This document shows positions 7,734-15,776 of a DNA stretch of 21,743 bases, in pieces. The notes beneath the pieces were generated by a model. The model saw only the letters and a program-made list of their open reading frames with translations. It had not been told where the DNA came from and ran no database searches. How positions within the stretch are numbered: position 1 is the first letter of the stretch; each line of letters begins with the position of its first letter. Both the position numbers and the translations under genes were made by a program. This DNA comes from an uncultured Prevotella sp. (GTDB lineage Bacteria; Bacteroidota; Bacteroidia; Bacteroidales; Bacteroidaceae), in the NCBI GenBank assembly GCA_934281565.1, contig CAKQXI010000030.1, forward strand, positions 1 through 21,743, written 5' to 3'.

Positions 7734-8474
7734 ATGGAATCAATCAAGAACAGAACCTCCATACGCAGATATTCCCATCGAGAAGTGTCGGAGGAATTAT
7801 TAGCCCATCTCTTAGAAGAAGCTGAGCGTACTCCCACCATGGGAAACCTGCAACTATACAGTGTTGTCATCACTCGCAGTGAGGATGGCAAGAAAGCTCT
7901 TGCCCCCGCTCACTTCAATCAGCCTATGGTAACAAATGCGCCTGTGGTGCTTACCATCTGCGCTGACTATCGGCGTACTACCATCTGGGCAGAAAATCGC
8001 AAGGCGGAACCAGGCTATGACAATTTCCTCTCATTCATGAACGCAGCTACTGATGCCTTGCTCTTTACACAGACTTTCTGTAACCTTGCCGAAGAAGCGG
8101 GACTGGGAACCTGTTTCCTTGGAACTACGGTGTATATGCCACAGATGATTATCGACACATTGAAACTACCTAAGCTGGTGATGCCTATTGCTACCATCAC
8201 GTTAGGATGGCCTGATGAGAAACCAGCCAAGAGCGACCGTCTCCCTCTACGTTCCATCATACACCACGAGACTTTTAGTGATTACTCTCCCACCAAGATA
8301 GATGATTTCTATGCCGAGAAAGAGGCATTGGAAGAAAACAAGGAGTTCGTAAGAATAAATGGTAAGGAAACCCTCGCCCAAGTATTCACCGATATTCGAT
8401 ACACCAAGAAAGACAACGAGGTAATGAGCCAAGGATTCATTGAAGCCCTCCGTCATCAAGGTTTCATAGAGTAA
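7734..8474 (+). CDS. Nitroreductase-family flavin oxidoreductase
   Basis: FMN-dependent NAD(P)H oxidoreductase of 246 residues, a soluble cytoplasmic enzyme of the NfsA/flavin reductase type. The N-terminal NRTSIRRYSHREVSEELL carries the FMN-phosphate-binding arginines (11-12), followed by TPTMGNLQLYSVVIT. A mid segment AATDALLFTQTFCNLAEEAGLGTCFLG and the IATITLGWPDEKP motif are standard for the family. The C-terminal 70 residues are a family-typical extension that helps dimerise. Its natural substrate cannot be read from the sequence; quinones, flavins and nitroaromatics are typical. It is a single-gene unit, transcribed away from the RNR-like gene from a shared intergenic region and ending in a terminator. 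Confidence 0.92.
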   Translation: MESIKNRTSIRRYSHREVSEELLAHLLEEAERTPTMGNLQLYSVVITRSEDGKKALAPAHFNQPMVTNAPVVLTICADYRRTTIWAENRKAEPGYDNFLSFMNAATDALLFTQTFCNLAEEAGLGTCFLGTTVYMPQMIIDTLKLPKLVMPIATITLGWPDEKPAKSDRLPLRSIIHHETFSDYSPTKIDDFYAEKEALEENKEFVRINGKETLAQVFTDIRYTKKDNEVMSQGFIEALRHQGFIE

Positions 8475-8482
8475 AACAACAA

Positions 8483-8519
8483 GAAATCCCCATTCAAATT
8501 AGCATTGGATGGGGATTTC
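8483..8519. terminator. Bidirectional terminator between nitroreductase and murF-alr
   Basis: An 11-bp stem, GAAATCCCCAT (8483-8493) with ATGGGGATTTC (8509-8519), lies in the 72-base gap between two converging genes. The T-run after it is short in both directions, but the position and stem strength fit termination of both. Confidence 0.75.
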
Positions 8520-8546
8520 CATTGTTTATTAGTCTGCCAAGATAAA

Positions 8547-11024
8547 TCAATCTTGGTAATAAATCCTCTTTACACGATTGCTGATGGTTGTCATCACCTC
8601 GTATGGAATAGTATCCAATATGTCGCTCAAGGTCTGCACAGGCAGATGCTCGCCAAAGATTTCTACCGAGTCTCCTTCCTTGCAACCAATGCCCGTGACA
8701 TCTATCATCGCCACATCCATACAGATGTTACCAACATATTCTGCTTTCTGTCCATTGACCAAGCAGTAAGCATGACGATTGCCAAGATGGCGGTTCAAGC
8801 CGTCAGCATAGCCGATTGGGATAGCAGCAATATCGCTGTCCTTGTCCAGATAGGTCATGCGACTATAGCCTATACTCTCACCTGCAGGTATATGATGAAT
8901 CTGGAGGATGGTTGTCTTCAATGTACTTACACAGTTGATAGTCTCATTATTACGAGGGTTGATACCATAAAGTCCCAAGCCCAAACGACACATATCCAAC
9001 TGACGCTCTGGGAAGTGCTCTATACCTGCCGAGTTACAAATATGGCGCAATATCTTATGCTCGAAAGCAGCCTGAAGCTGTTTGCTTCCTTTGTCGAACA
9101 ACTCGAACTGATGGGCTGAAAAATCGTCAAACTGGTCGCCATCACTACCCACGAAGTGAGAGAACACGCTACGAGGGATAATGGCGTTCTGATGCTTCAA
9201 GCGTCCTATCAATTCTTCCATGTCATTCTCTGGGTCAAAACCAAGACGGTGCATACCAGTATCTAATTTGATATGGACAGGGAAGCCCGTGATACCCTCT
9301 TTCTCCGCAGCCTTTATCAAGGCATCAAGCAAGCGGAATGAATAAACCTCTGGCTCCAAGTCATAATCAAACATGGTCTTGAAAGCAGTCATCTCTGGGT
9401 TCATGATCATGATATTGCTGGTAATGCCATTCTTGCGAAGCGTAACGCCCTCGTCAGCCACAGCCACGGCAAGATAATCGACACGATGGTCTTGCAGTGT
9501 CTTAGCAATCTCCACTGCTCCTGCTCCATAGCCATCCGCCTTTATCATGCAGACGAGCTTGGTCTCTGGCTTCATGAATGAGCGATAATAATTGAGATTA
9601 GCTACCACAGCATTCAAGTTTACCTCCAAGGTTGTCTCATGTACTTTCTGCACTAAAAGTTCTGTCAACTGGTCGAAACCAAATTGGCGAGCACCTTTTA
9701 ACAAGATAACTTCATCACGCAAGGAAGCGAACACTTCGCTGCTAATAAATTCATCGACATTCTGGAAAAAGAACTTCTCCGCTATCTGTATTTCATCACG
9801 CTGCGCATAGAGTTCAGGGCCAATACCAATAAACTTAACCACACCACGCTTACGAGCCAAGTCGCTTACCTCTTGATATAACTTGGCTGGTGTCTCGCCA
9901 CTTTGGAATATATCACTCAATATCAAAGTATGACGACGACCACGATGGTCTGGACGACGATTCATGAAGTCGAGGGCTATGTCCAGAGAATTAATGTCAG
10001 AATTATAACTATCGTTAATCAAAGTACACCCATGTTGTCCCTCCTTTACCTCCAATCGCATTGCCACAGGTTCTAAGGTAGCCATACGCTTATCAATGTC
10101 CTCAGTAGTCAAACCTAACTTCATGGCAACAACGGCACAAACAATAGAGTTCTGTACCGAAGCATCATCTATGAATGGGATGGAATAACTATCTTCCTCA
10201 CCCTTATATATATAGGTGACCACAGACACATTCTGCTGCTTCTCCACACTCTTTACATAGAATGGAGCCTTGGCATCTTTCAATGACCAATAGAGTTTCT
10301 CACCCTTGAAGTCCTTGTATTCGCCTATCACCTTATCAATCATTTCGTCATCACCATCATACACGATGGTCTGTGCATCATGAAAGAGAACCAACTTCTC
10401 ACGGCACTTTGCTTCCAAAGACTCGAAATTCTCTTGATGAGCTACTCCCACATTGGTCAATACCGCAATGGTAGGCTGAATGATGTCACGCAATGCCAAC
10501 ATCTCGCCAGGCTGACTGATACCAGCTTCAAAGACACCCACCTCAGTCTGCTCATTCATAAGCCATACAGACAATGGCACACCTATCTGGGAATTGTAGC
10601 TACGAGGACTGCGAGTTACGAACAAGCTGGGTGAGAGCAACTGATAAAGCCATTCCTTGACCATGGTTTTACCATTGGAGCCTGTTATGCCCACAATAGG
10701 GATATTGAACTCATCACGATGGCGTTCTGCCAATCGTTGTAGAGCCTCCAATGTATTGACTACTTTCAAGAAGTTGGCTTTCGGATAATCCGAGGCATAT
10801 CCTTTTGGTACATCAGTTACTACGAAATTCTTCACACCACGACGATAAAGTTCCGGGATGTAATTATGACCATCATTGCGCTCCGACTTAAGAGCAAAGA
10901 ACAGAGTTTCCTCTGGGAAACAAAGTGAGCGACTATCAGTTAATATAAAACCAATATTCATGTCATTGTCTCCATAACGACGCGCACCTATCAGTGTGGT
11001 TACTTTTTCAATAGTATATGTCAT
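8547..11024 (-). CDS. Bifunctional MurF ligase / alanine racemase
   Basis: Fusion of two cytoplasmic peptidoglycan-precursor enzymes, 825 residues. The N-terminal half (about 1-450) is MurF, which adds D-Ala-D-Ala to UDP-MurNAc-tripeptide. It has the ATP loop GITGSNGKT (Lys119), FEAGISQPGEM, LTNVGVAHQENF and NDSYNSDINSL. The C-terminal half (about 455-825) is a PLP-dependent alanine racemase that makes the D-alanine. It shows MIKADGYGAGA (PLP lysine, Lys495), HIKLDTGMHRLGF, the ESIGYSRMTYL segment with the second catalytic base (Tyr720) and GNICMDVAMIDVT. Both catalytic sets look intact. This fusion is a known Bacteroidetes arrangement. The gene starts 4 bases after the GSCFA gene and is last in the yfhO-GSCFA unit. 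Confidence 0.97.
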   Translation of the reverse strand: MTYTIEKVTTLIGARRYGDNDMNIGFILTDSRSLCFPEETLFFALKSERNDGHNYIPELYRRGVKNFVVTDVPKGYASDYPKANFLKVVNTLEALQRLAERHRDEFNIPIVGITGSNGKTMVKEWLYQLLSPSLFVTRSPRSYNSQIGVPLSVWLMNEQTEVGVFEAGISQPGEMLALRDIIQPTIAVLTNVGVAHQENFESLEAKCREKLVLFHDAQTIVYDGDDEMIDKVIGEYKDFKGEKLYWSLKDAKAPFYVKSVEKQQNVSVVTYIYKGEEDSYSIPFIDDASVQNSIVCAVVAMKLGLTTEDIDKRMATLEPVAMRLEVKEGQHGCTLINDSYNSDINSLDIALDFMNRRPDHRGRRHTLILSDIFQSGETPAKLYQEVSDLARKRGVVKFIGIGPELYAQRDEIQIAEKFFFQNVDEFISSEVFASLRDEVILLKGARQFGFDQLTELLVQKVHETTLEVNLNAVVANLNYYRSFMKPETKLVCMIKADGYGAGAVEIAKTLQDHRVDYLAVAVADEGVTLRKNGITSNIMIMNPEMTAFKTMFDYDLEPEVYSFRLLDALIKAAEKEGITGFPVHIKLDTGMHRLGFDPENDMEELIGRLKHQNAIIPRSVFSHFVGSDGDQFDDFSAHQFELFDKGSKQLQAAFEHKILRHICNSAGIEHFPERQLDMCRLGLGLYGINPRNNETINCVSTLKTTILQIHHIPAGESIGYSRMTYLDKDSDIAAIPIGYADGLNRHLGNRHAYCLVNGQKAEYVGNICMDVAMIDVTGIGCKEGDSVEIFGEHLPVQTLSDILDTIPYEVMTTISNRVKRIYYQD

Positions 11025-11028
11025 TATC

Positions 11029-11829
11029 TTAAAGTTTTAAATATTTCTTATTAAATTGTTGTCTCTTTTCCTCCAACTTGTTCATGAACTTTTGGTATTC
11101 CTCACTTTCGGGATGGAAAGGCTTGTGTGCCAGCCCTTCTCGTATAGGTCGCCAATCTGCAAGGAACTGTTCTGCTGCCTTGCCAAAATATGCTTCCCTG
11201 AACTTCTGCCAGATATATTCCACTGCTTGTTCACTTGGGTGCAACATATCTTCCTTGTAGAAACGATAGTCTCTCAGCTCATCGTTCATCAGCTCGTATG
11301 CTGGAAAATAGCTTACGACCCTTGGATTCTGTCGTACCAGCTTATCAGCAGCCAGCAGCAATGTGGCTTTCGAGAGCCCACTACCATGGAAGCCATACTT
11401 CGCATAACGTATAGGACTTACGGTAGCTATGACTTTCAAGTCGTCAAACTTAGCCTGCAATAGATCAACCGCCTTTTGTAGATATTCCGTACACTCATTG
11501 ACAGAGAGTTCCTGCTCATCAAAAAGATACCGTGGGCGTTTTTGGCAATTGTCCACTATCTCGCCAGTCTCTTTCAAGATATATACATGATTGGTTCCCA
11601 AAGTGAACACAGCCACGTGCGGACATTCGTCCTGTGCCTTTTCCACTGTATGCCAGATACTGGCTGGATTATACATGACTCCATAAGGATTGACCGTGGC
11701 ACGGAACTGATTGTCTTGAAAGCGTCGTCCGAGATTGTCGGCGAAGCAACTGCCCACAAAGAGCATCTTCTCCGCCGGCTGTATCTCAAAGTCTGCCTTT
11801 TCTATCTTTACTTCCGTTCTAAACCGCAT
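11029..11829 (-). CDS. GSCFA-domain protein with SGNH-hydrolase-like motifs
   Basis: A soluble 266-residue protein of the GSCFA family, so named for the motif seen here (VGSCFADNLG, Ser27). The pattern is like an SGNH esterase/lipase. The GSC takes the place of GDS, GTNH (Asn80) that of block III, and DMLHPS (Asp194, His197) that of the DxxH block V. From this I infer a hydrolase or acyltransferase, but no substrate is known. There is no signal peptide, so it should act in the cytoplasm. The C-terminus is a charged helix rich in Lys, Glu and Gln. I chose the ATG at 11829, 13 bases after the YfhO stop; the frame runs open to 11901 but would overlap that gene. It lies between yfhO and murF-alr in one operon. 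Confidence 0.9.
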   Translation of the reverse strand: MRFRTEVKIEKADFEIQPAEKMLFVGSCFADNLGRRFQDNQFRATVNPYGVMYNPASIWHTVEKAQDECPHVAVFTLGTNHVYILKETGEIVDNCQKRPRYLFDEQELSVNECTEYLQKAVDLLQAKFDDLKVIATVSPIRYAKYGFHGSGLSKATLLLAADKLVRQNPRVVSYFPAYELMNDELRDYRFYKEDMLHPSEQAVEYIWQKFREAYFGKAAEQFLADWRPIREGLAHKPFHPESEEYQKFMNKLEEKRQQFNKKYLKL

Positions 11830-11842
11830 AGCATTTGAGAGC

Positions 11843-14353
11843 TTACTTTTCTCCAGACTCAACGGCAACTTTCTTCTGCTTTTTCCATTCAGCCCATACA
11901 CCTATTATTATAAGGAGTACCAAGATACCATAGCCTACGTATGCCACAGTTTCTGTTCGCTTGAGTGAAGTTGGATGGAAGTCAAGCACTACCTTATGGT
12001 TGCCAGCTTTCACATTCAAGGCACGCAAGATATAATTGACACGCCCTAACTTCACTGGTTGTCCATCAACAGTTGCAGTCCATCCTGGATAATAAATCTC
12101 GGAGAACACAACGATTCCCCCCTTGCTCGACTTCATTTCATAAGTCAAATTGTTTGGCTTATATTGTACCAGTTTCACAATGGAAGTATCATCTTGCTTG
12201 GCACTTTGTCCAAGTTGTTCCTTGAACTTAGTGTCAGCCACAGCCACGTGGCGAAGGTTCAACTTGCCCACTTGGTCGATTTCCTCATTCGCATTATCGA
12301 CATATTTCACCTCATCCACAAACCAAGCATTGCCATAAACGTATGGGTTCAGCACAGGAACTGTCTGTCCACCTTGCAATGGCATGATGAAATATTTGGT
12401 GTTCAACATATTCAATACTGGGAAGATACTGTCGCCATTCACCTTGGTCATATCACCACCTGCCTGTGCCACTGCTTGCATGGTCTTGCCCATCTCTGGA
12501 GAGATATAGGCATCTATCATTTCTTGATAGCGCCGCAACTTGGCTGGATGGTAGCCACCGATGCTCTTGTGATAATAAGATGTCTCATTCTCATTGAATG
12601 TATTGGAAGCCAAGTTAAGGACACGATAATCCAAGGCTTTGTCACGAAGAATGAATTTGTCGGTCTCCGTCATCTGTTGGGGAGTATCACGAACACTCTT
12701 TTCCACAAACATATCGTCATAGAGATAACGCTTGTTCACTACCCACATATCCACCAAACACAAGATACCGATGCCAGCAATCATAAACTCTGACTTCAAC
12801 TTCTTCTTTTTGAACAGCATCAGCATAGCTGTACCCATGACAATAATCCAGAATGAACGCCAACAATCAGCAGTAAAGATACTCTTTCTCACTTCTGTCA
12901 GGTTACTAATCAAGGGAGCTTGATATTCCTGTGGTAACTGTTTAAGTGCATTCAACTCATTGATAGATATAAAATCTGGGAAGAATACACTTGGTAACAA
13001 GGCAAAGAGCAAGCAGAAGCCTGCTGTCAGTCCAAAGCTACCATATACATATTTCTTCTTTGTAGTCAAAAGTTCTGGCTCGTCCACAATCTTCTTCAAC
13101 GCCATCATCGCCAACAAAGGAATAGTGAACTCTGCGATGACGAGGATAGAAGCCACTGTACGGAACTTAGCATACATCGGTATGTAATCCAAGAAGAAGT
13201 TGGTGAACGGCATGAAGTTTCTGCCCCACGACAAGAGTATGCTCAATATCGTAGCTGCCAACAAAGCCCATTTCATTGGACCTTTCACTATAAATAGCCC
13301 AAGGACAAAAAGCATCATCACGAATGCCCCTACATATACAGGGCCGCTGGTTCCTGGCTGATTACCCCAATACTGTCCCAACTGCTGATATATCTGCACA
13401 AAATTAGGGTCTGCTTTTTCCATTGCCTTAACATTTTGGCTCAATGGCACAGAGGCACCACCCTTGGCATCAGGTATCAACAATGTCCAAGTCTCATCTA
13501 TACCATAACTCCATTGGGTAATATAGTCACGATCAAGACCACTGCTGGTTTGGTTGGCGGAATTTTTCTTAACCAGCTCGCTCTTGCCACGAGTTGATTC
13601 CTGCCCATATTGCCATGTATGATAAAGATTGGAAAGATTGAGACTGATACCAATGGCTGCACCAACAATACATACAGCCGTAGCCTTGCCAAAGTGAGCG
13701 AACTCCTTTTTACGAATTGCATCTGCAAGATAAGCTATCACCATGAAGAAGATGATAAACAAATAATAATAAGTCATCTGTACATGGTTGGCATTTATCT
13801 CGAATGCCGTAAATATTGCCGTCAGCAAAAGTCCCTTGAGATACTTCCCCCGATATGCCAAGACAATACCTGCTATCATTGGAGGAAGATAAGCCAAAGC
13901 CCATACTTTCCAAATATGGCCTGCGGCTATGATAATGAAGAAATAGGACGAGAATGCCCAGACAATGGAACCCAAGGCTGCCAATGATTGCCTGAAATCA
14001 AAGGCACGCAAGAGTATATAAAAGCCCAACAAGTAGACAAACACATACCATACATAGTCGGGTAACCAGAGATGGTAAGCATTGATAGCTTGCTTGAGTA
14101 CATTGCCACTATCATAGGATGGAGCCATCTGGTAAGTCGGCATTCCACCAAACAAAGAATTGGTCCATCGAGTGGTCTCGCCAGTCTGCTTCTCAAAGAG
14201 AGTCTTCTCCTGTCCAGAGCCTACACCCGCCGAAGAATCGTGGCGATACAAGATACGTCCGTCCATGTCGGCTGGCATGAAGTAAACAAAGGCGATGACC
14301 GCAAACATAATCACTGCCAGAATATCCAGCAGATACTTCTTCAAAAATTTCAT
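11843..14353 (-). CDS. YfhO-family multi-pass membrane protein
   Basis: An integral membrane protein of 836 residues. About a dozen hydrophobic segments lie between residues 8 and 560, a soluble beta-rich region follows, and there is one last membrane segment near 805-825 with a basic tail (EWKKQKKVAVESGEK). YfhO family features include RWTNSLFGGMPTYQM just after the first loop and the late YYPGWTATVDGQPVKL. The overall architecture resembles GT-C glycosyltransferases that use lipid-linked sugars. In Bacillus, YfhO is tied to glycosylation of teichoic acid; in Gram-negatives the acceptor is unknown. The N-terminus MKFLKKYLLDILAVIMF is a clean start. It leads the operon with GSCFA and murF-alr, consistent with an envelope role, which I infer from context only. 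Confidence 0.9.
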   Translation of the reverse strand: MKFLKKYLLDILAVIMFAVIAFVYFMPADMDGRILYRHDSSAGVGSGQEKTLFEKQTGETTRWTNSLFGGMPTYQMAPSYDSGNVLKQAINAYHLWLPDYVWYVFVYLLGFYILLRAFDFRQSLAALGSIVWAFSSYFFIIIAAGHIWKVWALAYLPPMIAGIVLAYRGKYLKGLLLTAIFTAFEINANHVQMTYYYLFIIFFMVIAYLADAIRKKEFAHFGKATAVCIVGAAIGISLNLSNLYHTWQYGQESTRGKSELVKKNSANQTSSGLDRDYITQWSYGIDETWTLLIPDAKGGASVPLSQNVKAMEKADPNFVQIYQQLGQYWGNQPGTSGPVYVGAFVMMLFVLGLFIVKGPMKWALLAATILSILLSWGRNFMPFTNFFLDYIPMYAKFRTVASILVIAEFTIPLLAMMALKKIVDEPELLTTKKKYVYGSFGLTAGFCLLFALLPSVFFPDFISINELNALKQLPQEYQAPLISNLTEVRKSIFTADCWRSFWIIVMGTAMLMLFKKKKLKSEFMIAGIGILCLVDMWVVNKRYLYDDMFVEKSVRDTPQQMTETDKFILRDKALDYRVLNLASNTFNENETSYYHKSIGGYHPAKLRRYQEMIDAYISPEMGKTMQAVAQAGGDMTKVNGDSIFPVLNMLNTKYFIMPLQGGQTVPVLNPYVYGNAWFVDEVKYVDNANEEIDQVGKLNLRHVAVADTKFKEQLGQSAKQDDTSIVKLVQYKPNNLTYEMKSSKGGIVVFSEIYYPGWTATVDGQPVKLGRVNYILRALNVKAGNHKVVLDFHPTSLKRTETVAYVGYGILVLLIIIGVWAEWKKQKKVAVESGEK

Positions 14354-14384
14354 GAGTACTATATAAACGTTTATAATTTGAATG

Positions 14385-14392
14385 CAAAGATA
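14385..14392 (-). promoter_or_regulatory. -7 element for the yfhO-GSCFA-murF/alr operon
   Basis: The minus strand reads TATCTTTG followed by CATT, matching TAnnTTTG. A start seven bases on gives about 25 bases of leader before the yfhO ATG at 14353. It faces away from the mtnN promoter. Confidence 0.55.
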
Positions 14393-14436
14393 GTAAAATA
14401 TATAAAAACAAGTGCCACGGAATGAGATATTTTTTG

Positions 14437-14444
14437 TATTTTTG
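14437..14444 (+). promoter_or_regulatory. -7 element for mtnN
   Basis: TATTTTTG followed by CATC matches TAnnTTTG. It lies 22 bases before the ATG at 14467 and argues against the upstream in-frame ATG at 14422, which would lie before the promoter. Confidence 0.55.
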
Positions 14445-14466
14445 CATCCAAAAGATATATTTTAGC

Positions 14467-15165
14467 ATGAAAATAGGAATAATCGTTGCAATGGACAAGG
14501 AGTTCATGCAACTCAAGACTTTATTGAACAAGGCGCAAATCGAGCGTCATAACCACAAGGACTTTGTAATTGGTGACATTGGCAACAACAAGATTGTGAT
14601 GCAGCAATGTGGCATCGGCAAAGTAAACAGTGCTATCGGTGCCGTGGAAATGATAGATAATTACCACCCCGACCTTATCATTTCTTCTGGTGTTGCTGGA
14701 GGTGCTGATGTCAACTTGAACGTGACGGAAGTGGTCGTTGCCACAGAATGTACTTACCATGATGCTTACTGTGGTGAGGAATGTGAGTTCGGTCAGATAC
14801 TCGGTATGCCTTCCACTTTCAAGACTCCAAAGGAATATGTAGAGAAAGCTCTTGCCATCAACAACTTACCCAACAATCAACATCCTCATATACATGCTGG
14901 CAAGATTGTCAGTGGTGAATGGTTTGTGGATGACAAGGAGAAGATGCGCAGCATCCTTGAGCATTTTCCCAACGCCATGGCGGTTGACATGGAAAGTTGC
15001 TCCATCGCCCAGACCTGCCACATCTACAAGACCCCTTTCGTCTCTTTCCGCATCATCAGCGACATACCCCTAAAGGATACCAAAGCCCAACAATACTTCG
15101 ATTTCTGGGCTAAGATGGCAGAAGGCTCATTCAATGTAACAAAGGCTTTCCTTGAAAGCCTTTAG
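14467..15165 (+). CDS. mtnN: 5'-methylthioadenosine/S-adenosylhomocysteine nucleosidase
   Basis: Cytoplasmic hydrolase (also called Pfs) that removes adenine from methylthioadenosine and S-adenosylhomocysteine, yielding S-ribosylhomocysteine for LuxS. It has 232 residues. The N-terminus MKIGIIVAMDKEF has the conserved glutamate (Glu12). SGVAGG, AVDMESCSIAQTCH (Glu176, ribose-binding) and RIISDIP (Asp199, the general acid) all match the family. I chose the ATG at 14467; the frame opens 15 codons earlier, but that stretch (YFLYFCIQKIYFS) is atypical and overlaps the promoter. Neighbouring luxS is the next enzyme in the pathway, 107 bases on. The last 20 bases of the gene form a hairpin. Confidence 0.96.
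   Translation: MKIGIIVAMDKEFMQLKTLLNKAQIERHNHKDFVIGDIGNNKIVMQQCGIGKVNSAIGAVEMIDNYHPDLIISSGVAGGADVNLNVTEVVVATECTYHDAYCGEECEFGQILGMPSTFKTPKEYVEKALAINNLPNNQHPHIHAGKIVSGEWFVDDKEKMRSILEHFPNAMAVDMESCSIAQTCHIYKTPFVSFRIISDIPLKDTKAQQYFDFWAKMAEGSFNVTKAFLESL
15141..15163. terminator. Perfect hairpin overlapping the mtnN stop codon
   Basis: AAAGGCTTTC (15141-15150) pairs perfectly with GAAAGCCTTT (15154-15163) across a 3-base loop. It sits in the last codons and the first base of the stop. The following TTTAGG has too few T for a textbook intrinsic terminator, so it may be an attenuator or an mRNA 3'-end stabiliser between mtnN and luxS. Confidence 0.45.
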
Positions 15166-15172
15166 GAGTGTG

Positions 15173-15214
15173 AAGAGTGAAGAACGAAGAACGAAGAGTG
15201 AAGAATGAAGAATG
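15173..15214 (+). repeat. Six tandem heptamers, AAGARYG type
   Basis: Six consecutive 7-base units: AAGAGTG, AAGAACG twice, AAGAGTG and AAGAATG twice. A degenerate seventh copy just upstream is GAGTGTG at 15166-15172. The units sit in the mtnN-luxS gap. They are too short and spacer-free to be a CRISPR; this is a simple-sequence tract that could slip. Confidence 0.85.
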
Positions 15215-15236
15215 AAAAAACATAAAGGGCGCAGCC

Positions 15237-15270
15237 TAATTATTAATTCTTAATTATTAATTATTAATTT
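15237..15270. repeat. AT-rich TTAATTA-type repeat before luxS
   Basis: A run built from repeats of TAATTATTAATT with few other bases lies just before luxS, after GGGCGCAGCC (15228-15237). I recall similar AT-rich intergenic tracts in other Bacteroidales genomes, but cannot verify that here. It may be a dispersed intergenic element and could also act as an A/T-rich upstream region for luxS translation. Confidence 0.55.
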
Positions 15271-15272
15271 TC

Positions 15273-15758
15273 ATGAACAAGATACCAAGTTTTACAATCA
15301 ACCATAACAAATTGCTCCGTGGCATCTACGTAAGTCGTAAGGACGAAGTAGGCGGAGAAGTGATCACCACATTTGACATCCGTATGAAAGTACCTAACCA
15401 AGAACCTTGTCTTCACAACGGTGCCATCCATACCATAGAGCACTTAGCTGCTACTTATCTTCGGAATGACAAGGAATGGAAAGACCGCATTATCTATTGG
15501 GGGCCTATGGGATGTCTTACCGGTAACTATCTACTACTAAGAGGCGACTACCAAAGTCGTGACATCGTGGAACTAATGAAACGAACATTCCAGTTCATCG
15601 CAGATTTCGAGGGTGAGATTCCTGGGCAAGCTGCCAAAGACTGTGGCAATTACTTGCTCCATGACCTTCCTATGGCTAAGTATGAGGCAAAGAAATATCT
15701 TGATGAGGTATTGAATGTCATCACGGATGCCAACTTGATTTACCCTACCCAAGATTAA
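15273..15758 (+). CDS. luxS: S-ribosylhomocysteine lyase LuxS
   Basis: Cytoplasmic metalloenzyme that converts S-ribosylhomocysteine to homocysteine and 4,5-dihydroxypentane-2,3-dione, the precursor of autoinducer-2. It has 161 residues, the usual length. The HTIEHLAATYLRN motif holds metal ligands His53 and His57 with catalytic Glu56. GPMGCLTGNYL carries the catalytic Cys81, and AKDCGNY holds the third ligand Cys124. All key residues are present. It follows mtnN (same pathway) after a hairpin and repeat patch and has no clear promoter of its own, so I infer read-through from mtnN. The GH92 gene begins 18 bases after its stop. Confidence 0.98.
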   Translation: MNKIPSFTINHNKLLRGIYVSRKDEVGGEVITTFDIRMKVPNQEPCLHNGAIHTIEHLAATYLRNDKEWKDRIIYWGPMGCLTGNYLLLRGDYQSRDIVELMKRTFQFIADFEGEIPGQAAKDCGNYLLHDLPMAKYEAKKYLDEVLNVITDANLIYPTQD

Positions 15759-15776
15759 ACTATAACCTTTGAATAA

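Noticed and set aside
8505..9119. Plus-strand frame of 204 codons over the racemase half
   Set aside because: Complement of conserved alanine racemase; it begins inside the terminator hairpin.
12059..12793. Plus-strand frame of 244 codons within the yfhO-like gene
   Set aside because: Cys/His/Ile-rich reading of the complementary strand, without family motifs.
15173..15214. Heptamer tract as CRISPR or attachment site
   Set aside because: Units of 7 bases without spacers; no cas genes, integrase or duplicated ends.
15759..15776. TAACCTTTG as a -7 element for the GH92 gene
   Set aside because: One base too long for TAnnTTTG and so close that transcription would begin at the ATG.
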